The notes under the pieces were generated by a model. That model saw nothing but the letters and a program-made list of their open reading frames with translations, had not been told where the DNA came from and did no database searches. This document shows, piece by piece, positions 48,237 to 56,985 of a stretch of 58,541 bases of DNA. The position numbers and the translations under genes were made by a program. Origin of the DNA: Rhodopirellula baltica (GTDB lineage: Bacteria; Planctomycetota; Planctomycetia; Pirellulales; Pirellulaceae); the NCBI GenBank assembly GCA_002901265.1, contig PPHI01000060.1, positions 1 through 58,541 on the forward strand, written 5' to 3'. Position 1 is the stretch's first letter, and each line of letters opens with the position of its first letter.

Positions 48237-48731
48237 ATGCGACAAGATCGAAAGACATCGACGTTGGGCATTTTGACGGCAGCCATCCTTCTTGCTTGGT
48301 CTGCGTACGCTGCTCATCGCGTCTTGCAGAATCGCGTTGCTAATTCCAATGTTTCTCATCGGATGCATGGCGACCCTCAATCAGAGTCGTACCCGTTTGT
48401 GCTTTCCCACTCCATTTGCGATTGGAGAGGCAAGGTCCGCATTGTGTTGTTGCATCGATTTACCCACCCAGTCAATACGGCCAATGGGCTTCCTTTCCAT
48501 TGGCTCGATCGGCTCGCTATCGATCGCGACGGATCAAAACTAGATGAACTTCGAATTCGTGGTCAATTGGTATGGGTAGATCCATCCTGCACTCAATTTT
48601 TTCTCGCTACCGACGATCAAATTTTATGCACCTCGAAACAAATAGGGGATAGCGGCTCTGCTTTTACTTCTGCTGATGAAGCATGGGGCATCGCGACGTC
48701 GCTTTCTTCGGTTAGCATCTGGGAACCATGA
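48237..48731 (+). CDS. Membrane-anchored hypothetical cassette protein
   Basis: 164 aa from the ATG at 48237. The frame opens at 48141, but that part is attC sequence. There is one N-terminal helix (LGILTAAILLAWSAYAAHRV) and then a soluble domain with VLSHSICDWRGKVRIVLLHR. The family is not recognised. Confidence 0.65.
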   Translation: MRQDRKTSTLGILTAAILLAWSAYAAHRVLQNRVANSNVSHRMHGDPQSESYPFVLSHSICDWRGKVRIVLLHRFTHPVNTANGLPFHWLDRLAIDRDGSKLDELRIRGQLVWVDPSCTQFFLATDDQILCTSKQIGDSGSAFTSADEAWGIATSLSSVSIWEP

Positions 48732-49449
48732 TCGAGATCGGGGCGCGGTTGTCCGGGCTCCCTGCAACACCACCGGTTATGTGTGCACGCATCCACGGGT
48801 TTCTTTAATCAACTCTGTCTGACCGGATCGCTTCGGGCAATGTTGACCTACTGAATGATCAACGCTCGGTTCCGGGCGTTGTGACGTGTCACGTTTGCTG
48901 GGCTCGCTTGGTTGCCTTGCATTGTGGACGTCGGGACGGAGGTGGCTATTCGGTTCGCCAGACTCAAGCAGACGCAGGAACGAACAACCAGGGCAGGCTC
49001 TTTGCTATGCTGGTCGGCGCCCTTCTTCTTGGCATTGCTGGAAGCCCCTGATGTCACCGCCCCAAGAACAGACGCTCAAGTCCAATCTGACACTTTGGGG
49101 CCGGGGCTGTCAGCGGATCGCCCAGAGCGTGTCGAAGCAACTAGCCAAGCTTCACTCTATAGCGTCCTCCCCACTATCTCATTCACCGAATCAATCGTGG
49201 ACAGCGATCCAACCGGCGATCGCAAAAGCAACTCGAAACGATGCTGGCGACCACTGAGCTGCCCGAGTCAAATACCCACGATTTCACCCTGAAACGAAAC
49301 ACGCAAAACGAACGCAGAATCACAATTCTTTTCTCGAAAAACGCAGGAACCACCACACCACCCAGTGGGCGAAATACATTATTCTCCGTTCAACGGAGGA
49401 CACGTAATCGTTCTGCTATTACACCAACCACCTCGAAGCTGAATTCCGC
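48732..49449 (+). other. 718-nt stretch without a confident gene; possible broken secreted-protein gene
   Basis: A short ORF at 49007-49051 reads as a signal peptide (MLVGALLLGIAGSP). The -1 frame then continues as DVTAPRTDAQVQ into an ORF ending at 49292, so a frameshifted secreted protein is possible. No clear attC-like site is visible between 48732 and 49295. The last part holds the cassette-upstream element. Confidence 0.35.
49296..49403 (+). repeat. Cassette-upstream element, copy 2
   Basis: Similar to 42428-42540 (see that entry). Shared parts include CGCAAAACGAAC-like text, GCAGGAACCACCAC and CATTATTCTCCGTTCAA. It ends about 47 nt upstream of the next gene. Confidence 0.55.
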
Positions 49450-49881
49450 TTGAATCCTTACGATCCGCCTCAAGACGTCGGGACAGTCCAGGCTGACTTT
49501 TTCGCGTCCCTGCCTGTTCAACCCTCCGTTCGCATTTTCGCCGGGATTGTGACGCTCAGCGGTGTCGGATTCGTCCCCGCAGCATTGTTTCCGCTGATGA
49601 CGCCAGGCATATTCATCTGGATCGGGTGGCTGTTGATCGCACTTGGGAAACGGCGATTCGATACGCTTCCGTTCTGGTGGTTTTCACTGGGATGGAACGT
49701 CTTTACTTTTTGGTTCTTGCTTGTGTTGCGAGGCGGATACTTTGGTCCGATCGATATCGGTATGATTTGGGTTTGGACACATTTGTTAACGGCCATGGCT
49801 GGCTCGGGCGTGATTCTACTATTCAAGTACGAAGCAGGGCGAATCGAAAACGGGAACCTGCCGAAGAAAGCAGACAAATGA
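49450..49881 (+). CDS. NPYDPP-type membrane protein, unknown function
   Basis: 143 aa from a TTG. It begins MNPYDPPQDV, an opening common in planctomycete membrane proteins. Four hydrophobic segments follow (FAGIVTLSGVGFVPAALF, IFIWIGWLLIALG, WFSLGWNVFTFWFLLVL, MIWVWTHLLTAMAGSGVILL). The function is unknown. Confidence 0.75.
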   Translation: MNPYDPPQDVGTVQADFFASLPVQPSVRIFAGIVTLSGVGFVPAALFPLMTPGIFIWIGWLLIALGKRRFDTLPFWWFSLGWNVFTFWFLLVLRGGYFGPIDIGMIWVWTHLLTAMAGSGVILLFKYEAGRIENGNLPKKADK

Positions 49882-49962
49882 AATACACGCGCGGATGGGA
49901 GGCGAGTTTCCTGGTCTGCTTGCATGCCTCTTCCCCGTCCCTCGTGATTTCTGACATTATCC
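49872..49962 (+). other. attC-like site 11
   Basis: About 91 nt overlapping the preceding stop and ending ATTATCC. It is related to 56986-57078 (shared GGTCTGCTTGCA- and CCCCGT-type blocks). Confidence 0.55.
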
Positions 49963-49987
49963 GCCTACCGCATGAACGGAGTCTAAC

Positions 49988-51154
49988 TTGGACGTTGCGA
50001 TACTTGGCGCTGGGGTCGCGGGCTTGGCTTCAGCCATCGCCTTGAAGCAAATCGGAATGACCGTCAGCGTTTTTGAACGCCGAGGTACAGTACATAATCT
50101 CGGCGCCGGCATCGTTTGCTGGCCGAATGCAACTTTCGTACTCTCCGAATTAGGTATCTTGGATGAACTGAGTACTGTTGCCGGTGGCGTGACCTCAATG
50201 CGGCGTGCCACGCACAACGATATCGCTCTAGGGACTCTTAACATTCGAGACCTTGACGCTGCGATGGGCTTTCCAAGCCTTTCGGTGCTCCGCGAGGACC
50301 TGATGCGGATACTCCTCGAACAGGTCGAACAATGCGACATTCCTATTCACTATGCGGCACACGCTACGGGTGTCGAGCGTGTTGGTGACGCTTGCCGCGT
50401 CCAATTTGCCGACGGAAGTTCCGTTTCGCCGCGCATCATTGTTGGCGCGGACGGAAGAATGAATTCCGTTGCGCGCCAATACATTACGAACGACAATCAG
50501 CCTGTTTATCAGGGCTTCGTCAACTGGATTGGTATTCACCGGTGGGACAAATGTGTTTTTGATTGTCTCGAAATTCGTGATTATTGGGGAGTCGGGGCGC
50601 GTTTTGGGATTGTCCCTGTCTCTTCCGACACAGCTTACTGGGCTGGAGGCATCGCCGCACCGGAGAGCTTTCTGACGAACGACAGTAACCAAATTGCTCA
50701 ACTTCGGCAGAGCTTCCGCGGTTGGCCTTCCCAGGTTGGCGACATCGTTTTCAGTGCAGCGAATTCAAACACAAAATGTGTGGCACTCTACGATCATGAC
50801 CCAGTGCCTTGTTGGCATAGAGACAATGTAATGATGATTGGGGATGCAGCCCACGCTGCACTTCCGACTTCAGGTCAGGGCGCTGCTCAGGCGTTAGAGG
50901 ACGCTTGGTTTCTTGCTCGCGAGTTTGCTGCTTTACCCAATGATCCGGAAAACGCGATGGCTAGATTCACTGAACGGCGTTCGAAAAAAACATCTGGAAT
51001 CATCATAGGTGGCCGAAATTTTGCATCCAACTTGTTTGGCAGCGATGCCGAAGCATGTGCCTTGCGTGATCGCAATGCTCAGCAAACTGACTATGCTAGT
51101 TTGGTTGCTGGAATGGCGACTGGCTGGAGCGCCGGTCTCCCAATCGGCGGGTAA
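49988..51154 (+). CDS. FAD-dependent monooxygenase (salicylate hydroxylase-like)
   Basis: 388 aa from a TTG 26 nt after the attC-like site. The FAD-binding GxGxxG is VAILGAGVAGLASAIALKQ, the DG motif is RIIVGADGRMNSVARQY and the late GD motif is NVMMIGDAAHAALPTSGQGA. This is a class A flavoprotein monooxygenase that would hydroxylate an aromatic or similar substrate with NAD(P)H and O2. It is by far the largest enzyme in the array and unusual cargo for a cassette. The substrate is unknown. Confidence 0.9.
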   Translation: MDVAILGAGVAGLASAIALKQIGMTVSVFERRGTVHNLGAGIVCWPNATFVLSELGILDELSTVAGGVTSMRRATHNDIALGTLNIRDLDAAMGFPSLSVLREDLMRILLEQVEQCDIPIHYAAHATGVERVGDACRVQFADGSSVSPRIIVGADGRMNSVARQYITNDNQPVYQGFVNWIGIHRWDKCVFDCLEIRDYWGVGARFGIVPVSSDTAYWAGGIAAPESFLTNDSNQIAQLRQSFRGWPSQVGDIVFSAANSNTKCVALYDHDPVPCWHRDNVMMIGDAAHAALPTSGQGAAQALEDAWFLAREFAALPNDPENAMARFTERRSKKTSGIIIGGRNFASNLFGSDAEACALRDRNAQQTDYASLVAGMATGWSAGLPIGG

Positions 51155-51224
51155 CCAGTGAGGACTTGACGTCGTGAGCTTGCGAGCCGAAGCTCAAGCC
51201 CTCTGGTCAAGAAGCCCGTTGATC
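51152..51224 (+). other. Short attC-like site 12
   Basis: 73 nt from the stop-overlapping TAACCA to GTTGATC, with a GAGCTTGCGAGCCGAAGCTC-type hairpin. It is almost the same as 57650-57722, the other site that precedes a recombinase fragment. Confidence 0.6.
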
Positions 51225-51645
51225 TTCATTTGGGTGATCGCTTCACGCTTGGGATTCGCATCTCCTGGCTGTTGCTTGCGGGTCCCTTTCTGTCGTCTCG
51301 ATTAGCCCGCTGTGCTGTGAGATTGGGAAACCGGGAGATGTTCTGCAGTTTGCAGCATAGAGAACGTGTCCCAGTCGCGTGTTGAAGAGCGAGCCGTAGG
51401 CAAAGCCAAGGTCATTCTTGAGGTGCAAGAAGAATTACCAAAGTTGATGTTCAGTGACTTTGCCTGGAGACTTCTTGGCAAACTCAGAGAGCTGAAGGAT
51501 GCCGGATGTAGCCGTCGTGCATCCGCTTGAACTTTCCGGCAAGCAACAGGTCTTCGCTGAGTTTCTGGCGTAGTTTCCCTGGAAAGTCGGCACAACGCTG
51601 AGGATCGTTATACGAATGAGAGCGGCAATTGCTAGACCTGGACAT
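51225..51645 (-). pseudogene. Degenerate tyrosine-recombinase N-terminal fragment, copy A
   Basis: On the minus strand from 51645, frame 1 reads KLRQKLSEDLLLAGKFKRMH and DGYIR. After a frameshift it continues as LQLSEFAKKSPGKVTEHQLW, a stop, then FFLHLKNDLGFAYGSL. This wording fits the SAM-like core-binding domain of phage-integrase/Xer-type recombinases. The catalytic R-H-R-Y half is absent. The fragment lies antisense to all cassettes and between two attC-like sites. Confidence 0.65.
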
Positions 51646-51743
51646 CGTAGGGTCCTGATGGAAAGAGCGTGCAGAGCGGTTCAACGTGAACCACTCCACC
51701 CAAAAGGATCTCTTCCAGAAGTCAACCGCCGCGTAGCGGCTTA

Positions 51744-51834
51744 CTTGAACCAGCGGATGCACGACGAGTCGGCGAGTCGTGTTTTTTGAAGTGGAGGATC
51801 GCTCACGTCGACCTCGTGATCCGTTCCGTTATTT
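51744..51834 (+). other. attC-like site 13, with one-base bulge
   Basis: 91 nt from CTTGAAC to GTTATTT, very similar to site 9. GGATGCACGA pairs with TCGTGATCC with one extra G in the left arm. Confidence 0.8.
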
Positions 51835-51857
51835 AGCTCAATTCGAGCGTTTATTAC

Positions 51858-52772
51858 ATGGTACAGGCACGTGTCGCTTTATTTGCTGTCCTCGTAGTCA
51901 TAGGATGTGACACCCCATTGAGTTCGACCAACAAAGGCCCGTTTTTCCAAGCGATCGACGAAGGCGATGTGCGGGCTGTCCGAAACATGCTCGCCAGGAG
52001 ACCGTCGCTGCTTCACGAATCCGACGAATATGGATTCACACCACTAATGCGCGCCGTTTCTTCTACAGAGCGCACTCCGCGGCTTATCAAAGCTCTTATT
52101 GATGCCGGCGCGGACGTGAACATCAAGACCAACGAAGGCTACACGGCACTTCACATGATGATCGATGTGGATGGTCCAACAGGAACGGGCAAGATGCCGG
52201 AACAAATCGCCAAGGTTCTTGTTGATGCGGGGGCCGACATGGAAGTTCAGCAACATTGGGGCTGGACCCCCTTGATGCGTGCTGCTGTCGAAGGAACACC
52301 GGATGAATTGCGAGCGCTCGTAAACGTTGGCGGTGATGTCAACATCTCATTTCCGGGCGATACGCTACCGGAATTCCTTGACGGGCGAACAGCGCTGATG
52401 GCAACGATTGGTGAACCGGCAAAAACGCGAATCATGATTGATGCCGGCGTGAACCTTTTGGCAACGGACGCTCACGGTCAATCCGTCCTCGAATACGCTC
52501 GCCAGTGCCTCGCGGACGCTGCGGAGGACGAAAATGACATGAACGTACTCACAGACGACATTGCCGACGAATCAACGACAGAAATGCTAAAGCACATGAA
52601 AGATGCTGGGTTCGATCTCGATGCACCAATTGATAAAACCGGGACAACGCTCAGGCAATCAATAGAAGCCTCACTGAAAGAAACCTTCGCACAGGCCAAA
52701 GACCTCGACTACGCAGCCGAAGTTAGGAAGTCCATCCTTTTGCTAGAAGCGGCAGTTGGGAACGACAAATAA
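51858..52772 (+). CDS. Ankyrin-repeat lipoprotein
   Basis: 304 aa. Signal peptide with lipobox LVVIGC. Five to six ankyrin repeats follow (YGFTPLMRAVSSTERTPRLI, ALIDAGADVNIKTNEGYTAL, WGWTPLMRAAVEGTPDELRA, GRTALMATIGE), so it is an extracytoplasmic protein-binding scaffold. Its target is unknown. The stop codon overlaps the next attC-like site. Confidence 0.88.
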   Translation: MVQARVALFAVLVVIGCDTPLSSTNKGPFFQAIDEGDVRAVRNMLARRPSLLHESDEYGFTPLMRAVSSTERTPRLIKALIDAGADVNIKTNEGYTALHMMIDVDGPTGTGKMPEQIAKVLVDAGADMEVQQHWGWTPLMRAAVEGTPDELRALVNVGGDVNISFPGDTLPEFLDGRTALMATIGEPAKTRIMIDAGVNLLATDAHGQSVLEYARQCLADAAEDENDMNVLTDDIADESTTEMLKHMKDAGFDLDAPIDKTGTTLRQSIEASLKETFAQAKDLDYAAEVRKSILLLEAAVGNDK

Positions 52773-52857
52773 CAAATCCGTGAACCGGAGCACTTAGTCA
52801 CGCGGCAACTAAATCCATCGTCTTTCGGCGGCGGCCCGGGTACCGCTGCCGTTCTGC
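52767..52857 (+). other. attC-like site 14
   Basis: 91 nt from AAATAAC, which includes the stop, to GTTCTGC. It shares GTGAACCGG and TCACGCGGCAACTAAA with site 2. Confidence 0.68.
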
Positions 52858-53509
52858 GTAAAAGAGTAGCTATTGTTTTCGACGCAACTTTTCTCGTGAG
52901 GCATGATTTAGCTAACGCATCGTCCGACGCCTGTCTATTCAATCGCCCGCCAATGATTCTTGTGGTTCGAATGTTTCGTGGTTCAAACTGTCGGTGATGG
53001 TTTCGTGCGGATGTCAAGCTTACGTGTTGTCTTTTGTTTTGCGTCGAACGGGGTTGCTCACATCTTGAGTTGAGGTACGTTCGACTCTAATCGGCACAAA
53101 TTGGTTAGCGAAGATTAGCGATCATTAGTGCTCGAATCTTCTGGCCAAGTGGGATTTGTCACATTCTGCACACTTTGAGTGGGACTCGTGTCGTCGAAGG
53201 CGTGATGGCGTTCACTGGGGCCGGCAACTTTTGAAATGAGTTGGCCGAATGGTGCTGTGACGTTTGTCCGCGTTGCTCCGTGCATGCTAGGACGGACGAA
53301 TGTTGATGGCGCCGAAAGGCCAGCGTGCGAGCGGAGCAACACGGCGAACGGGAGCAGCCATCAAGTTGTTATTTGAGTTCAAAGTCAATCGCTGGCGACT
53401 CCGTTACCGCTGTCATTCTGCGATTCAAACCGAACCTTTTCTTGGCTGAATTGTCTCCTTGCTGCAGCCAAATCATTGCTATGCAAGAAACGTCCATCAG
53501 CCTGATCCG
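52858..53509. other. 652-nt stretch without a confident gene; possible decayed fourth copy of the repeated cassette
   Basis: Short blocks (GTCCGACGCCTG, TTTCGTGGTTCAAA) match the style of the repeated cassette, but most of the stretch does not align by eye. ORFs on either strand lack motifs. Confidence 0.35.
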
Positions 53510-54103
53510 ATGCCAGACGCATACGAAATTCGCGCCAACTACGATCGAGACACGATCGTCATCTACTAGGCGTACGCCGCCAATATCGCCGATGTCGCAT
53601 TGAAACAGCAACGATTTGCGTCTCCGTTTTCGTTTCATCGCATGACATGGATCAAACCGTCGTTTCTATGGTTGATGTACCGCAGCAATTGGGGACAGAA
53701 GGCCAACCAACAGAGGATTCTCGCTGTGCATATCACGCGGGCTGGTTGGGAAAAAACACTTTCCCTCGGCACGCTCACACATCCGGAACCATCGGTCTTC
53801 CCAGATCCATCCGCATGGGAGACTGAATTTGCAAATTCCCCTGTACATATACAATGGGATACCGAGCGAAGTCTTCGGGGTGCTGGCATGAATCACTTCA
53901 GCATTCAGGTTGGCATTGGCCGGCAAATGATTCAGGAATATGTTGACCAATGGATCGTAAAAATCGAAGACCTCACCTCCACTGTCTCAAAGATTCGCGA
54001 TTTTCTGAGATCAGGCGATGAGAAAAACGCGAAGCGTCATCTGCCGACCGAGCGTGAATATCCGATTGAAACACGAATCGGGAATCGCATCCTGATTCAA
54101 TAA
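53510..54103 (+). pseudogene. DUF4291 protein gene with an in-frame amber stop
   Basis: From the ATG at 53510 the frame reads MPDAYEIRANYDRDTIVIY, then TAG at 53567, then AYAANIADVALKQQRFASPF and FHRMTWIKPSFLWLMYRSNW, a clear DUF4291 match. The family has glutamine or a similar residue at the stop position, so CAG to TAG is the likely change. A TTG restart at 53600 would give 167 aa lacking the first strand. The rest (VHIQWDTERSLRG, VDQWIVKIEDLT) is intact. Confidence 0.8.
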
Positions 54104-54107
54104 AAAG

Positions 54108-54199
54108 GCAGAACAAAGCCATGCACACCGAGAACGCGATCGGCCGTTTTTGACATGGTGGCCTTACTCGTGCGTGCCGAGTGATGGCCATCGTTCTCG
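54108..54199 (+). other. attC-like site 15, with one-base bulge
   Basis: About 92 nt from GCAGAAC to GTTCTCG. GCCATGCAC against GTGATGGC leaves one extra G in the left arm. Confidence 0.75.
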
Positions 54200-54637
54200 C
54201 GGATAGATGTGGCTGCAAGGACCGACGCCTCGTGGTCATGTCCATCTCATCTTCGTGTACTTCGCGGACTTCGTAGTTTAAAAGTTTCGTCGAAGGGCTT
54301 GGATGGTGCGTTCAAGTGTCGCCCATCGGATTTCACGGAGCGTCTGTTTCCTGTTGGTCGCTTTTGATCTCACCGCTTGATTGGTGCGTGGCGTGGTGGA
54401 CTGGGCCGATGAAGACAAGCCGATGCCTGGCAACCGATTGCGATTACGAGCACCGCACCGCACCGCACCGCACCGCACCGCACCGCACCGCTGAGCACGA
54501 GCACGAGCACGAGCACGATTGAAGGCAACCCGTCGCCGGACGCCCCGACTGCTGATGCGATGCGAGTTTCCCCTCGCAATGCTGATCGGGTAAACTTGTT
54601 GTCAGCGGCGAACAGCTAACTGTCGTCGTCGGATCGC
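54200..54637. repeat. Repeated cassette, copy 3, with expanded microsatellites
   Basis: About 440 nt, related to copies 1 and 2 over most of its length (GATTTCACGGAGC, CTGTTTCCTG, CGATGAAGACAAGCCGA, GTAAACTTGTTGTCAGCGGC). It contains eight CACCG units at 54451-54490 and four GAGCAC units at 54493-54516, which are single or absent in the other copies. Confidence 0.82.
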
Positions 54638-54727
54638 CGTGAACCATTTGATGAACGGGAGTTGCGGTGCCACTTCTGTCTGCGGTCAACTCATCTGGCG
54701 GCCCCCCCGTTATCAATATCGTTTCGC
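54638..54727 (+). other. attC-like site 16, with one-base bulge
   Basis: 90 nt from GTGAAC to GTTTCGC. TTGATGAACGGG against CCCGTTATCAA leaves one extra G in the left arm. Confidence 0.72.
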
Positions 54728-54740
54728 CACTTAATCACGG

Positions 54741-55328
54741 ATGTCTGAACTCCGCACCTACAACGATTGGCTCACGCTACCAGAAGATTCCCGAGAGCAT
54801 TTCCACCGACAATGGAATGTCTACGCTCACGAGATGTTTTGGGTCCCAATGTGTGCTGCGAGTCGGCTTGCTGCTCAGACATCTGTTCCCGTAGTGGATC
54901 TCTATGCAGGGGTCTGGCACGGCGGCGAATACGTTCTCCACTTAACGGTTTCGAGAGAGTCTCTTTCCTCACTGCCACGTCCACTTGAACAGACGTTCGA
55001 GGGTTTCCGTGTGATTTGGCTGGGCGATATCAACGATGTCGAATCACAAGATGGATTCATTGGCAAATGGTTTTCGTCGGGCGACTTTGGTTCATTCGAA
55101 ATCTCCGTTTCCATTGGAACAGAAGGACTTCGCGTCGAATGCACTGACACAGTAAATGGTGAGACGCACCATGTAATGTCACCATCGGTACATTTAAATC
55201 AGTTGTCGTTTACAAGTCGCTCCGGCGATCGAAGCCTGTTCCACACGCTTGATCTAGACACCGGCGAGAAGTTCAATCATCGAATTACACGGTGCCAAAT
55301 TGCTCGACACATTCGAGATGGAGCGTAA
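54741..55328 (+). CDS. Hypothetical cassette protein, 195 aa
   Basis: It starts 13 nt after the attC-like site. A soluble protein with RTYNDWLTLPEDSREHFHRQ near the N-terminus and VIWLGDINDVESQDGFIGKW in the middle. No family was recognised. The stop TAA is inside the next attC-like site. Confidence 0.7.
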   Translation: MSELRTYNDWLTLPEDSREHFHRQWNVYAHEMFWVPMCAASRLAAQTSVPVVDLYAGVWHGGEYVLHLTVSRESLSSLPRPLEQTFEGFRVIWLGDINDVESQDGFIGKWFSSGDFGSFEISVSIGTEGLRVECTDTVNGETHHVMSPSVHLNQLSFTSRSGDRSLFHTLDLDTGEKFNHRITRCQIARHIRDGA

Positions 55329-55413
55329 CAATGCCATGGACACGAAGGTCGGGAGTCGTGTCAAATGAAGTGGTTGGTCCACTGCCCGAGCTCGGTGACG
55401 AGTGTCGTTCGCC
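55323..55413 (+). other. attC-like site 17
   Basis: 91 nt from GCGTAAC, which contains the stop codon, to GTTCGCC. The inner arms GGTCGGG and CCCGAGCTCGG pair partly. A sense ORF from a GTG at 55402 is rejected because it is attC sequence. Confidence 0.72.
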
Positions 55414-55440
55414 AGTTTTAACACCCAAGAAAGGTTTCAG

Positions 55441-55836
55441 ATGAACCGACTGTTTTTTCCCATTCTGGTAGTGTTTGCCGGCTTAATTCAACATCCCGTG
55501 TGTGCTCAGGAACGCGATCCAGACGCTGCTCTACGCTCACTCAATGCCAAACTCGACCTCATACTCAAACGCATGGATTCGATTGATCGCCGTCTAGACA
55601 CGCTCGAACGGAGTCATGACCACGCGACGTTCTCGCTCCTCCGGGCCCCTGACCGATCGCTGAATGCGGGTAGCGCGATACTCGCACCTCTGAAATTTGA
55701 TTTCGCTTTTCCAGTTAAAGAAGTCGCAGACCGTGACGGCGAACGTATTCTCAATGGAATCGACGACGGTATGTACATCGACGCTTTTGAGAGGCAATTG
55801 AGACGGTCAGGAATGAATAGACTCTATTGGCAGTAA
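55441..55836 (+). CDS. Secreted protein with short coiled coil
   Basis: 131 aa from the ATG at 55441, with GAAAGG upstream. Signal peptide FFPILVVFAGLIQHPVCAQE. A coiled-coil heptad region follows (LRSLNAKLDLILKRMDSIDR and RLDTLERSHD). The rest is unrecognised. Confidence 0.7.
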   Translation: MNRLFFPILVVFAGLIQHPVCAQERDPDAALRSLNAKLDLILKRMDSIDRRLDTLERSHDHATFSLLRAPDRSLNAGSAILAPLKFDFAFPVKEVADRDGERILNGIDDGMYIDAFERQLRRSGMNRLYWQ

Positions 55837-55869
55837 GCTGATCCTCGGCAACACCATTGTGCCAAGCTA

Positions 55870-55962
55870 GCGGTGACCCATGCCGTGCGCCGGAGCTGGC
55901 GAGCTGGCTTTATTGACATGGTTGACTCCATTCCGCCGGCCCAATGACGGCTACCGTTGTTT
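55870..55962 (+). other. attC-like site 18
   Basis: About 93 nt. The left end reads GTGACCC rather than an AAC core. The arms GCCGTGCGCCGG and GCCGGCCCAATGACGGC pair, and the right end is GTTGTTT. Confidence 0.62.
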
Positions 55963-55985
55963 GCACGGACGCTCCATTGCCTAAC

Positions 55986-56492
55986 GTGAACCTTCTGACC
56001 GGACTCTCGATCGCGATTGCTGCGTTCGCACCACCATCAGCGTCTGACCCACGGTCCCCGTTACAACGACTCCGCGATGCTGATATCGCTGTCTATGGAA
56101 GTGACCCGCTGGCGGGATCTGGTTTCTGTGGCGCTCTGCTCCCAGTACATGGCCCCAACGACGTCGATGGTGTTCGATTGCCTCGTTCGGGATTTGATCT
56201 TGACCACCTGCGACTCCTTAGGCATTTGGCGAACCTCCGAAGCGTGGCATGCGCGCGAACGTTGACGGAGACCGAGTATCGCATTTTGGATCATTCCGTC
56301 TCCCGCAATGTGTGGATTTCGTGCAGCGTACGGTTGGATGATGGTACGATCGTCCACAATGTCCAATCGCGTACATATCCGGAGATGCTCGACTTCGACA
56401 CGAACGATGATGGCGTGGTAGACGAGAATGACCATTACCTAGCAGCCGATCCGTTGGACGCAGAACCACCACGGATTTCATTGAGCAAATAA
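55986..56492 (+). CDS. Exported protein with a C-terminal EF-hand
   Basis: The frame opens at 55944 within the attC-like site. The GTG at 55986 gives a signal-peptide-like start (LLTGLSIAIAAFAPPSAS) and 168 aa. Near the C-terminus the 12-residue loop DTNDDGVVDEND has all EF-hand ligands, so calcium binding is likely. The middle has LRDADIAVYGSDPLAG. The function is unknown. Confidence 0.7.
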   Translation: MNLLTGLSIAIAAFAPPSASDPRSPLQRLRDADIAVYGSDPLAGSGFCGALLPVHGPNDVDGVRLPRSGFDLDHLRLLRHLANLRSVACARTLTETEYRILDHSVSRNVWISCSVRLDDGTIVHNVQSRTYPEMLDFDTNDDGVVDENDHYLAADPLDAEPPRISLSK

Positions 56493-56577
56493 CAATCGCA
56501 TGAACCGGAGAACGCGAGCTGAGCAATTTGGCAGTCAGAGCCTTTCCGGCGTGTTTCCGGCTACGCCTATCGCTCCC
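56487..56577 (+). other. attC-like site 19 (degenerate right end)
   Basis: It starts at the stop-overlapping AAATAAC. The left arm CATGAACCGGAGAACGCGAG pairs loosely with GTGTTTCCGGCTACG. The right core is GCTCCCC instead of GTT. Confidence 0.55.
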
Positions 56578-56605
56578 CGACTGACGAGCATTTGACTGAA
56601 GAGTG

Positions 56606-56872
56606 ATGGAACGTTTTTCTGGCTGCGCCGTACTGATCGGTATCGCAATCATCATCGGTGGCTGTTTCTATTCTGTTGCACTGGGCAATCCCGGTGGACC
56701 GCCGCCGATGGCAGAAGCCCGCGATCTCGCTGACTCTATTGCTCGCTGGTCGTGTGTTGTCGGCGCAATCGTCGCGATTGGATAACCCCTCATCGCAATG
56801 TCTCTTCGATCTTGGAAATGCGGATCGATGCAGGACGCTACGACAACCGATCCCCAGAATGATCAAGGCTGA
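56606..56872 (+). pseudogene. Small two-helix membrane protein interrupted by TAA
   Basis: From the ATG at 56606 the frame reads CAVLIGIAIIIGGCFYSV (helix 1) and SIARWSCVVGAIVAIG, then TAA at 56783, then PLIAMSLRSWKCGS to a TGA at 56870. The stop falls in the middle of the second helix and the frame continues sensibly, so TTA to TAA is likely. Without readthrough the product is a 59-aa peptide. Confidence 0.55.
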
Positions 56873-56985
56873 TTCGCGTTCTGCGTCGCCTGTGACGTAT
56901 CCTATCCAAGTGCGTATCAGCACTGCCAGCGTTCACGCAGGCATGTTAATCTGTGCGTTGCGCATTCGGCACAGAATGGAATAGC

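Noticed and set aside
48886-49292. Overlapping ORFs as intact genes
   Set aside because: Neither frame is convincing alone; at best they are pieces of a frameshifted secreted protein.
52858-53603. ORFs at 53115-53342 (-) and 53325-53603 (+) as genes
   Set aside because: Low-complexity translations without motifs; the + strand ORF overlaps the DUF4291 frame, which is clearly the coding one.
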